This document shows, one piece after another, positions 1-6,173 of a stretch of DNA of 16,572 nt; the stretch's first letter is position 1; each line of letters begins with the position of its first letter. The notes under the pieces were generated by a model. It worked only from the letters and a program-made list of their open reading frames with translations. It had not been told where the DNA came from and made no database searches. A program made the position numbers and the translations under genes. The DNA is from DATBAK01 sp036787815 (lineage in GTDB: Bacteria > Actinomycetota > Acidimicrobiia > IMCC26256 > PALSA-610): the NCBI GenBank assembly GCA_036787815.1, contig DAIQOP010000063.1, positions 1 through 16,572 on the forward strand, read 5' to 3'.

Positions 1-1
1 G

Positions 2-1330
2 TCCGAGGCGAGCGCGCGGTTCGAGCGGGGCGTCGACCCGAACGGCGCCGCGAGTGGCGCGGCGCGCGCGGTGGAGCTGCTCGAACAGGTGGCGGGCGCG
101 GCAGCGGTCAAGCAGACGATCGACGTCTACCCGAGCCCGATCGAGCGACCGCGTATCTCGGTACGCACCGTGCGCGTGAACGCGATTCTCGGCACGACGC
201 TCGAGCCCGCGGCGGTGAAGGAGCTGCTCGTCCCACTCGACATCGCGATCGACGACGAGGCCGGCACGTCGTTCGTCGCGATCACGCCCACGAGTCGACC
301 CGATCTCACGCGCGAGATCGACATCGTCGAAGAGGTCGGGCGGCGCTTCGGTCTCAACAACATCGCGCGCACCGTGCCCACGAGCCCGACGGTCGGGCGC
401 CTCACACGCGAGCAACGCGAACGGCGCCTCGTCGCCGACGTGCTGGTCGGCGCAGGTCTGTGCGAGGCGTTCACGCTGCCGCTCGTGGCACCGGCCGACC
501 TCGCGGCCACCGGGTTGCCCCTCGACGCGGTCGTCGAGGTCGAGAATCCGCTGCGGGCCGAGGAATCGGTGCTGCGGACCGCGCTCCTCTCCGGTCTGCT
601 CGCCGCGCTCGGCACCAACGTGGCGCGCGGCAACACCGACGCTGCGCTGTTCGAGATGGGCACCGTGTTCGGCGCGCCGGTCCTCGGAACGCTGCTCCCC
701 GTGGAGCGTGACCATGTGTGCGTCGCCGCAACCGGCTGCGTGCGGGAACGACCGTTCGGTTCCGACCGCGCGCTCGAGCCGGCCGACGCGGTCGCCTGGC
801 TCGAAGCGCTCGCCGACGCGCTGCGGTTGGCCGATCTGCGATTGCTCGCAGGGGGTGGCCCGGGCTTCGATCCGGGTCGGAGCGCGCGCGTGCTCGTGAG
901 CGGCATCGAAGTCGGCAGCGTGGGTCAGGTCGCACCTGCTGCCGCGGCGCATCACGGCGTTGCCGGCGGCGCGATCGCGTTCGAGGTCGACCTCGGGTTG
1001 GTGCTGGGCGCGACGCGGCGCAGCATCTTGGCCCAGCCCGTCTCGCGCTTTCCGAGCTCCGGCCTCGACCTCGCGTTCGTGGTGGCCGACACGGTGCCCG
1101 CGGGCGACGTGCTCCGCACCTTGCGCGAGACCGGCGGTGAGCTGCTCGAGAGCGTCTCGGTCTTCGACACCTTCCGCTCCGACGCGATCGGCGCCGGCCG
1201 GGTGAGCATCGCGTTCTCGCTGCGGTTCCGCGCCCCCGATCGCACGCTCACCGACGCCGAGCTCGCGCCGCTCCGCCAGCGGGCCATCGACGCGGTCGTC
1301 GCCGCGCACGGAGCCGAGCTGCGCGCGTGA
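2..1330 (+). CDS. pheT: Phenylalanine--tRNA ligase beta subunit, 5'-truncated by the window edge
   Basis: PheT is the beta subunit of the alpha2-beta2 enzyme that charges tRNA-Phe in the cytoplasm. The frame is open from base 2, and the first residues (SEASARFERGVDP) are a hallmark of the B3/B4 editing region, so the true start lies upstream; the GTG at 71 is internal. About 442 residues are visible. A B5 domain follows (visible residues about 50-115, with the ITPTSRPDLTREIDIVEEV stretch), then the catalytic-like core, then the C-terminal FDX-ACB anticodon-binding domain (from about residue 345, SRFPSSGLDLAFVV onward). The gene ends at TGA 1328-1330 and overlaps the next start by 4 nt. pheS is expected just outside the window. 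PheST directly before the arg genes is the usual actinobacterial arrangement. Confidence 0.97.
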   Translation, partial: SEASARFERGVDPNGAASGAARAVELLEQVAGAAAVKQTIDVYPSPIERPRISVRTVRVNAILGTTLEPAAVKELLVPLDIAIDDEAGTSFVAITPTSRPDLTREIDIVEEVGRRFGLNNIARTVPTSPTVGRLTREQRERRLVADVLVGAGLCEAFTLPLVAPADLAATGLPLDAVVEVENPLRAEESVLRTALLSGLLAALGTNVARGNTDAALFEMGTVFGAPVLGTLLPVERDHVCVAATGCVRERPFGSDRALEPADAVAWLEALADALRLADLRLLAGGGPGFDPGRSARVLVSGIEVGSVGQVAPAAAAHHGVAGGAIAFEVDLGLVLGATRRSILAQPVSRFPSSGLDLAFVVADTVPAGDVLRTLRETGGELLESVSVFDTFRSDAIGAGRVSIAFSLRFRAPDRTLTDAELAPLRQRAIDAVVAAHGAELRA

Positions 1331-1758
1331 GCGGTACCGAGGGCGGGTTCGTCCACCGCATTCGGGTGCGCTACGCGGAGGTCGACGGTCAGGGCGTCGT
1401 CTTCAACGCGCACTGGCTCACGTACTTCGACGACTCGTGCACGCGGTTCATGTCGTCACTCGGCTTCGCACCGGGATTCTGGATCAAGGAGTTCGACGTC
1501 ATGCTCGTGAAGGCGGTCGTCGAATGGAGCGGCCCGGCGGGGTTCGACGACTGGATCGACATTGCCGTCGCACCCAGCCGCATCGGCAGCAAGTCGTTCG
1601 ACCTGTCGTACCGGGCGTCGGTGGAGGGACGCGATGCGTGCCGGGCCACGATCACGTACTGCGCGGTCGCGCCCGGGCTCAACCAACCGTTCGTGATCCC
1701 CGATCCGGTCCGCGCCGCGTTGACGGCACGCCTGGTCGTCCCTACCGGCGCCGACTGA
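1327..1758 (+). CDS. Acyl-CoA thioesterase, YbgC/FadM-like hotdog protein
   Basis: A 143-residue protein, the normal length of a single 4HBT hotdog domain. The N-terminal pattern VRYAEVDGQGVVFNAHWLTY matches the YbgC/FadM signature, including the Asp at the catalytic position and the helix that follows. Such enzymes hydrolyse acyl-CoA or acyl-ACP thioesters in the cytoplasm; the substrate cannot be read from sequence. The GTG start at 1327 overlaps the pheT stop (GTGA), so the gene is translationally coupled to pheT and probably cotranscribed. No signal peptide or membrane segment is seen. Two more hotdog proteins lie 0.5-1.3 kb downstream on the other strand, but a shared pathway is only inference. 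Confidence 0.85.
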   Translation: MSGTEGGFVHRIRVRYAEVDGQGVVFNAHWLTYFDDSCTRFMSSLGFAPGFWIKEFDVMLVKAVVEWSGPAGFDDWIDIAVAPSRIGSKSFDLSYRASVEGRDACRATITYCAVAPGLNQPFVIPDPVRAALTARLVVPTGAD

Positions 1759-1782
1759 CCGCTCCGGAGCGCCGTTCAGGGT

Positions 1783-1811
1783 TCGCAGGAACCTCACAGG
1801 AAGCTCGCAGC
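1783..1811 (+). promoter_or_regulatory. Triple direct repeat TCGCAGG / TCACAGG / TCGCAGC, 11-bp period
   Basis: Three heptamers, TCGCAGG (1783-1789), TCACAGG (1794-1800) and TCGCAGC (1805-1811), are separated by exactly 4 nt (AACC, AAGC), placing them on the same DNA face. They lie in the 79-bp gap before the gene at 1838. A heptamer-N4-heptamer layout of this kind is typical of OmpR/PhoB-family response regulators; mycobacterial PhoP binds TCACAGC-like direct repeats. Assignment to such a regulator is inference. No clear -10/-35 pair was found next to it. Confidence 0.5.
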
Positions 1812-1837
1812 CGGCCCCGAGCCGGGGAGCGCATCCT

Positions 1838-2239
1838 GTGACCATGAACGAAGACCAGAACCCCACCAATCCCGTCGAGTCGACCTCCGCCGACCGGATC
1901 GCCGCCCTCAACGCCAAGCGCGCCGCGCGCGCGGGCGGCGGTACGAAGGCCCCGCGTGCGCATGCCGCCCAGGGTGCGCGTCACGTCACCCTGATCGCCA
2001 GCCTCGTCGCGGTCGCCGCGTTCACCGGCGGCCTCGGGATCAACGCAGCCACGTCGGCCGCCTCGAAGGCCGCGACCGCAGCTGCCACCGCGCAGGCGGC
2101 GGCGACGCAGGCGACCAACGCGATCAACGCCTCGGCGACCGGGTCGACGACCAAGTCGACCAAGTCGACCACGGCTTCCACGACCGCCACCACGACGCCG
2201 ATCACCACGGCCGCAGTGACGGTCAGCAAGGGAAGCTGA
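1838..2239 (+). CDS. Small Ala/Thr-rich single-pass membrane protein, function unknown
   Basis: I do not recognise this 133-residue protein. The N-terminal half is polar and basic (KRAARAGGG and neighbours). One hydrophobic helix follows at about residues 50-68 (TLIASLVAVAAFTGGLGI). The last 65 residues are Ala-rich, then Thr/Ser/Lys-rich low complexity (STTKSTKSTT, TTATTTP), with no cysteine. Positive charge before the helix predicts cytoplasmic N terminus and an exported, possibly wall-spanning or glycosylated Thr-rich tail. GTG 1838 is preferred because GGGGAG (1824-1829) sits 8 nt upstream; ATG 1844 is the alternative. The Shine-Dalgarno lies in a possible small hairpin (CCCCG 1815-1819 with CGGGG 1823-1827). 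The 3' end overlaps the convergent gene by 17 bp. The regular codon frame and promoter-proximal repeats support a real gene, but its biased composition leaves some doubt. Confidence 0.65.
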   Translation: MTMNEDQNPTNPVESTSADRIAALNAKRAARAGGGTKAPRAHAAQGARHVTLIASLVAVAAFTGGLGINAATSAASKAATAAATAQAAATQATNAINASATGSTTKSTKSTTASTTATTTPITTAAVTVSKGS

Positions 2240-2594
2240 GGCCCGAACCGAGGCGTGCGAGACCGACGACGACCGGCTCCCCCCGGTCGTCGTCGGCAAC
2301 TTCCAGGACCGCGCTCGAGTCAGGGTTTATCGTGACCGTGGCGGTGACGGTCTCGCCGGCGAGGGTCATGCCGACGAAGCGGACGTCGAGCTCGCCCGAC
2401 GCGAGGAACTCCTCGCCCCACGCATCGAGCAGGAGGCCATAGGCCGGCCCCGTCACCTGCGTGCCCTGCGCCACCAACCCGGGCAATCCGAGGGAGTCGG
2501 CGGTGTCGGGCTCGCTGTGGAAGTTGCCGCGGCGCGAGTAACGCCGTACGAGATCTTCCGTCACGTGCAGGCTGCGCCGGCGGGGCTCGCTCAC
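2223..2594 (-). CDS. MaoC-like hotdog dehydratase subunit (C-terminal-type half)
   Basis: A 123-residue hotdog protein of the MaoC/hydratase family, which hydrates trans-2-enoyl thioesters or dehydrates 3-hydroxyacyl thioesters. The core is YSRRGNFHSEPDTADSLGLP, followed by GLVAQGTQVTGPAYGLLLDA, resembling the family's N-x-H-x-D...A...G-L-P-G-x-V-A-Q-G pattern. The catalytic-type His is present, but the Asp of the usual D-x-N-P-x-H motif is not; the segment before the His is shorter and has Arg-Arg-Gly. The chosen GTG start (2594 downward) overlaps the upstream gene's stop as GTGA. The frame stays open to 2840, but that extension reads through the upstream gene and is Arg-rich shadow sequence. 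It probably pairs with the 2591-3022 product as a heteromer. Substrate unknown. Confidence 0.8.
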   Translation of the reverse strand: MSEPRRRSLHVTEDLVRRYSRRGNFHSEPDTADSLGLPGLVAQGTQVTGPAYGLLLDAWGEEFLASGELDVRFVGMTLAGETVTATVTINPDSSAVLEVADDDRGEPVVVGLARLGSGLSFPC

Positions 2595-3022
2595 GACGCG
2601 CCTCCACGCGTGGGCGCACGGAGGGTGGCAGCCGGCGTGAAGACGACGGTCGACGACCACAACGGCGCACCGGCGGCCGGACCGTCGTCGAGCGCCACCG
2701 TCGTCTCGACCACGACGTACGCGCGGCCCCGGCGCTCGTAGCGCTCGGTGATCGAACCGGTCGTGCGCAGGGTCGCGGGTGCATCGCCCCGCCGGTGGCA
2801 CGCCAGCCGCTGACGGGTCTGGATCATCGCCTCGGCGCACAGGCGTCCGAAGGTGAGGATCGTGAGGTTCGCCGCGATCAGCGGGTAGAGCGCACCGGCC
2901 CGCCGCAACGGGTGGTCGACGCCGGCACCCTCCCAGTAGCGGTCGTTGGCCGCGGCCGAGATCGCCAGCGTGAAGGGCTCGAGGGCCATGCCGGGAGCGA
3001 GCTCCGAGAATGCGATCGACAT
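2591..3022 (-). CDS. MaoC-like hotdog dehydratase subunit (N-terminal, FAS1-like half)
   Basis: A 143-residue protein resembling the N-terminal dehydratase domain of MaoC-family enzymes. Visible marks are AANDRYWEG near residue 25, the long helix region RRAGALYPLIAANLTIL, and the strand pair RTTGSITERYERRGRAYVVV. Such halves often act with a separate MaoC subunit, as in the mycobacterial HadA/HadB type pairs, and the 4-nt overlap with the next gene fits a co-translated heterodimer. The ATG at 3022 fits the family's usual beginning (MSIAFSELAPGMAL). No Shine-Dalgarno is visible upstream. The start codon touches the -35 of the divergent argC promoter, so the two directions may compete. A role in fatty-acid or acyl-CoA metabolism is inference. 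Confidence 0.78.
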   Translation of the reverse strand: MSIAFSELAPGMALEPFTLAISAAANDRYWEGAGVDHPLRRAGALYPLIAANLTILTFGRLCAEAMIQTRQRLACHRRGDAPATLRTTGSITERYERRGRAYVVVETTVALDDGPAAGAPLWSSTVVFTPAATLRAPTRGGAS

Positions 3023-3045
3023 ATCTATGCAGTCATCTGTATGAT
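3016..3045 (+). promoter_or_regulatory. argC operon promoter, predicted leaderless
   Basis: TCGACA (3016-3021, 5 of 6 to TTGACA) and TATGAT (3040-3045, 5 of 6 to TATAAT) are 18 bp apart. The -10 ends 7 nt before the argC ATG at 3053, so transcription would start at or within a base or two of the A of the start codon. No Shine-Dalgarno precedes argC, in keeping with a leaderless message, which is common in actinobacteria. The -35 lies over the start codon of the divergent gene. Confidence 0.7.
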
Positions 3046-3050
3046 ATGCA
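3018..3050 (+). promoter_or_regulatory. Candidate ArgR operator (two ARG-box-like elements)
   Basis: The half-site TATGCA occurs twice, at 3026-3031 and 3045-3050, 19 bp apart, in an AT-rich island of a GC-rich region. The left copy belongs to the imperfect palindrome CATATCTATG (3020-3029). The right one has an imperfect partner, TGTAT (3038-3042). ATGCA/TGCAT half-sites are, as I recall, those of actinobacterial ARG boxes. Both copies overlap or abut the -10, where a bound ArgR hexamer would block transcription. The half-site spacing of the right element is one base short of the usual. Confidence 0.45.
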
Positions 3051-3052
3051 CC

Positions 3053-4090
3053 ATGGCGTATCGAGCCGGGGTTGTCGGGGCGTCAGGGTATACGGGCGCG
3101 GAGCTGTTGCGGTTGCTCGCGGGGCACCCGGAGATCGACGCCGTGCACGTCACGGCCGACTCGAACGCCGGGGTCACGGTCGGGGAGCTGTACCCGTCGC
3201 TGGCTCCGGCCTACGGCGGCCTCCAGCTCGCGAAGCTCGACCCGGCCGATCTGGCCGGTCTCGACGTCGTGTTCCTGGCCCTCCCGCACGGCGAGTCCCA
3301 GCGGGTCGCCGCGGCGGTGCTCGCGCAGGCTGCACACGTCGTCGACATCGGTGCCGACTTCCGGCTGCCGGCCGACCGCTACGAGCACTGGTACGGGGAG
3401 CAACACACCGCACCCGCGCTCCTCGACGATTTCGCGTACGGGCTCGTCGAGCTCTACCGCCCCGATCTGGTCGGCGCGCGGCACGTTGCCAACCCCGGCT
3501 GCTACCCGACCGCCGTGAGCCTGGCCCTCGCTCCGTTGATCGGCGCGGGGCTCGTTGCACCGGTCGGGATCGTGGCCGACGCGGTCTCGGGCGTGTCGGG
3601 TGCCGGTCGGGCCCTGAAGGCGGCGAGCCTCTACAGCGAGGCGAACGAAGACGTCTCCGCCTACTCGTTGCTCAACCACCGCCACACCGCGGAGATGGAG
3701 CAGGCGCTCGCCCACGTCGGCGGCGCACCGGTGTCGGTGCTGTTCACCCCGCACCTCGTCCCGATGACGCGCGGCATCCTCGCCACCTGTTACGCACGGC
3801 CGGCCACGAGCGGGCTGTCGAGCGCCGGTCTCCTCGACCATTACCGCGACTGGTACGCCGGCGAGGCGTTCGTCCACGTCGTCGACGAGCCGCCGCACAC
3901 GAAGGCCACGACGGGATCGAACTCGGTGCACGTCACCGTGCGGTTCGACGAGCGCACGGGCACGGTCGTCGCGCTCGCGGCCGAAGACAACCTCGTGAAG
4001 GGCGCGTCGGGCCAGGCGATCCAGAATGCGAACCTGTTGCTGGGCCTCCCCGAGGCCCTCGGCCTCCCCGCGGTCGGAATGCACCCGTGA
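3053..4090 (+). CDS. argC: N-acetyl-gamma-glutamyl-phosphate reductase
   Basis: ArgC reduces N-acetylglutamyl-5-phosphate to the semialdehyde with NADPH, the third step of arginine synthesis. The 345-residue product has the Rossmann nucleotide-binding loop GASGYTGAELL (residues 9-19) and the active-site cysteine in HVANPGCYPTAVSLALAPL (Cys150), with a C-terminal catalytic domain containing FTPHLVPMTRGILAT. Length is typical. ATG 3053 is chosen because the protein then begins directly at the first beta strand and sits just after a strong -10; the same frame is open further upstream but has no family match. The gene heads the arginine operon, and its TGA overlaps the argJ GTG by 4 nt. Confidence 0.97.
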   Translation: MAYRAGVVGASGYTGAELLRLLAGHPEIDAVHVTADSNAGVTVGELYPSLAPAYGGLQLAKLDPADLAGLDVVFLALPHGESQRVAAAVLAQAAHVVDIGADFRLPADRYEHWYGEQHTAPALLDDFAYGLVELYRPDLVGARHVANPGCYPTAVSLALAPLIGAGLVAPVGIVADAVSGVSGAGRALKAASLYSEANEDVSAYSLLNHRHTAEMEQALAHVGGAPVSVLFTPHLVPMTRGILATCYARPATSGLSSAGLLDHYRDWYAGEAFVHVVDEPPHTKATTGSNSVHVTVRFDERTGTVVALAAEDNLVKGASGQAIQNANLLLGLPEALGLPAVGMHP

Positions 4091-5283
4091 GCGTGACGGC
4101 GGCGGCGGGGTTCGTGGCGGGCGGGGGAGCGGTCGGTATCAAGGACGGCGATCGCCCCGACGTCGCGATCGTGGCGACGGCCGATCACCGAGCCGTGCCC
4201 GCGGCGGCCGTGTTCACGACCAATCTCGCGTGCGCCGCGCCCGTGCAGGTGAGCCGCGCGCATCTCGACGACGGGCGCGCTGCGGCGATCGTGCTCTCGA
4301 GTGGCAACGCCAACGCGGCGACGGGTGAGCAGGGCCGGCGCGACGCGCGCCGCATGTGCGAGCTCACCGCGGATGCTCTCGGCCTGGTGGCGCCCGATGT
4401 GCTGGTGTGCTCGACGGGGCTCATCGGCATCCCGTTGGTGATGGACCCGATCGAGCGTGGGATCCCGGTCGTCGCGCGGACGCTGAGCGCCGATCATGCG
4501 GGTGGCTCGGCTGCGGCCGCGGCGATCCTCACCACCGACACGCGGTCGAAGGAAGCGATCGCCACCTTCATGTCGGGCTCGGCGCGCGTGACCGTCGGCG
4601 GGATGGCGAAGGGCGCGGCGATGCTCTCGCCGGCGATGGCCACGATGCTCGCCGTCCTGACGACCGACGCGCGGGTCGGGTCCGCGGTGCTGCGCCGGGC
4701 GCTCGCCGACGCGGTGCGCACGAGCTTCGACCGGCTCTGCGTCGACGGCTGCCGGAGCACGAACGACACGGTTGCCGTGCTCGCGTCCGGGCAGGCCGGT
4801 AGCGGCCTCGTCGACGACTCGCGTCAGGCGGTGCGCGATCTCACCGACGCGATGGGCGAGGTGTGCGCGTCGCTCGCGGAGCAGATGGCGCGCGACGCGG
4901 AAGGTGCCACCAAGTTCGTCCGCATCGTCGTCAGCGGCGCGCCTTCCGATGCCGAGGCCGTGATCGCGGCACGGGCGATCGCCGCGTCGCAGCTCGTCCA
5001 GTGCTCGCTCTTCGGTGCCGACCCCTACTGGGGCCGCGTGCTGTCGGAGATCGGCGCGAGCGGCGCGTACTGCGATCCGGAGCGCATCGACATCGAGTAC
5101 GGCGGTATCACGGTGTGCCGCGACGGGATCGCGTGCGCGCACGACGTCGGCGCGCTGGCGGCCGTCATGGCGGCCCGCGAGCTCACCGTGCGTTCGGAGC
5201 TGCACCTCGGCCACGGCGAGGCGACCGTGCTCACCACCGACCTCTCGCCCGCGTACATCGCCGAGAACATGAGGACCTCGTGA
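4087..5283 (+). CDS. argJ: Glutamate N-acetyltransferase / ornithine acetyltransferase
   Basis: ArgJ transfers the acetyl group from N-acetylornithine to glutamate, and in bifunctional forms also uses acetyl-CoA. It is made as one chain that cleaves itself before a Thr, which becomes the nucleophile. That motif is seen as MLSPAMATMLAVLTTDA, with Thr186 counted from the GTG at 4087. The oxyanion-type segment STGLIGIPL and the C-terminal signature ending AYIAENMRTS are also present. At 398 residues, length is normal. GTG 4087 overlaps argC's stop; GTG 4093 is an equally possible start two codons later. No argA-like gene is seen in the window. Whether this ArgJ is mono- or bifunctional cannot be told from sequence alone. 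Confidence 0.97.
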   Translation: MSVTAAAGFVAGGGAVGIKDGDRPDVAIVATADHRAVPAAAVFTTNLACAAPVQVSRAHLDDGRAAAIVLSSGNANAATGEQGRRDARRMCELTADALGLVAPDVLVCSTGLIGIPLVMDPIERGIPVVARTLSADHAGGSAAAAAILTTDTRSKEAIATFMSGSARVTVGGMAKGAAMLSPAMATMLAVLTTDARVGSAVLRRALADAVRTSFDRLCVDGCRSTNDTVAVLASGQAGSGLVDDSRQAVRDLTDAMGEVCASLAEQMARDAEGATKFVRIVVSGAPSDAEAVIAARAIAASQLVQCSLFGADPYWGRVLSEIGASGAYCDPERIDIEYGGITVCRDGIACAHDVGALAAVMAARELTVRSELHLGHGEATVLTTDLSPAYIAENMRTS

Positions 5284-6173
5284 CCGCACCGTCCCCGACC
5301 CTCACGGAGGCCCAGACCCGGCTCGCCGACGCCGGCGCCAAGGCCGCGATCCTTGCCGACGCGCTGCCGTACATCCGTGAGTTCGCGGGCAAGGTGGTCG
5401 TCGTCAAGTACGGCGGCCACGCGATGGACGATCCCGCGCTCGCGGAGCTGTTCGCCACCGATGTGGTGCTCATGCGTCTGGTCGGGCTCCAGCCGGTCGT
5501 GGTGCACGGTGGCGGCCCGCAGATCACCGACCTCATGCGCCGGCTCGGCAAGGAACCCGAGTTCGTCAACGGCCAGCGCGTCACCGACGCCGAGACGGTC
5601 GACATCGTGCGCATGGTGCTCGTCGGCAAGGTGAACCGCGAGATCGTCGCGTCGGTGAACCGCCACGGCTCGTACGCCGTCGGCCTCTCGGGCGAAGACG
5701 CCGGATTGCTGCGCGTGACCGCGCGCGATCCCGCGCTCGGGTTCGTCGGCGACATCGACGTCGTCGACCCCACGATCATCACGCGTTTGCTCCGCGAGGA
5801 GCTGATCCCGGTGATCGCGACCATCGGTGTCGACGAGGCCGGGCAGGCCTACAACGTCAACGCCGACACGGTCGCGGCGGCGATCGCGTCCGCGCTCGAC
5901 GCCGAGAAGCTGGTGTACCTCACCGACGTCGCCGGCCTCTACGAACGGTGGCCCGACGAAACGTCGTTGATGTCGCGCATCGACATCGCGGGCCTCGAAC
6001 GGCTGCTCGCCACCGGTGCGGTGCAGGACGGGATGATCCCCAAGGTGGAGTCGTGCATCGCCGCGCTGCGCGGCGGGGTCGCGCGGGCCCACGTGCTCGA
6101 CGGCCGGCTCCCGCACGCGCTGCTCCTCGAGTTCTTCACCCGCGAAGGTGTCGGCACGATGGTGACGCCATGA
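5280..6173 (+). CDS. argB: Acetylglutamate kinase
   Basis: ArgB phosphorylates N-acetylglutamate with ATP and is the usual control point of the pathway. The 297-residue protein shows the amino-acid-kinase motifs VVVVKYGGHAM (Lys43), VVHGGGPQI (His76-Gly79) and YNVNADTVAAAIA, and ends HALLLEFFTREGVGTM. About 35 residues precede the first strand and can form the N-terminal helix found in hexameric, arginine-inhibited enzymes, so feedback inhibition by arginine is likely (inference from the family). GTG 5280 overlaps the argJ stop by 4 nt, with GAGG a few bases upstream. The ATGA overlap at its end couples it to argD. Confidence 0.97.
   Translation: MTAPSPTLTEAQTRLADAGAKAAILADALPYIREFAGKVVVVKYGGHAMDDPALAELFATDVVLMRLVGLQPVVVHGGGPQITDLMRRLGKEPEFVNGQRVTDAETVDIVRMVLVGKVNREIVASVNRHGSYAVGLSGEDAGLLRVTARDPALGFVGDIDVVDPTIITRLLREELIPVIATIGVDEAGQAYNVNADTVAAAIASALDAEKLVYLTDVAGLYERWPDETSLMSRIDIAGLERLLATGAVQDGMIPKVESCIAALRGGVARAHVLDGRLPHALLLEFFTREGVGTMVTP

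Noticed and set aside
2152..2169. Tandem CAAGTCGAC repeat as a regulatory or CRISPR-like repeat
   Set aside because: Only two adjacent 9-bp units, in frame, coding for a Ser/Thr/Lys low-complexity tail.
2595..2840. N-terminal extension of the minus-strand MaoC-like ORF to 205 residues
   Set aside because: The extension is Arg-rich out-of-frame reading of the overlapping MaoC-like gene; GTG 2594 overlapping the stop gives a normal hotdog length.
2795..3052. N-terminal extension of argC
   Set aside because: It reads antisense through the divergent gene, and family homology begins exactly at ATG 3053.
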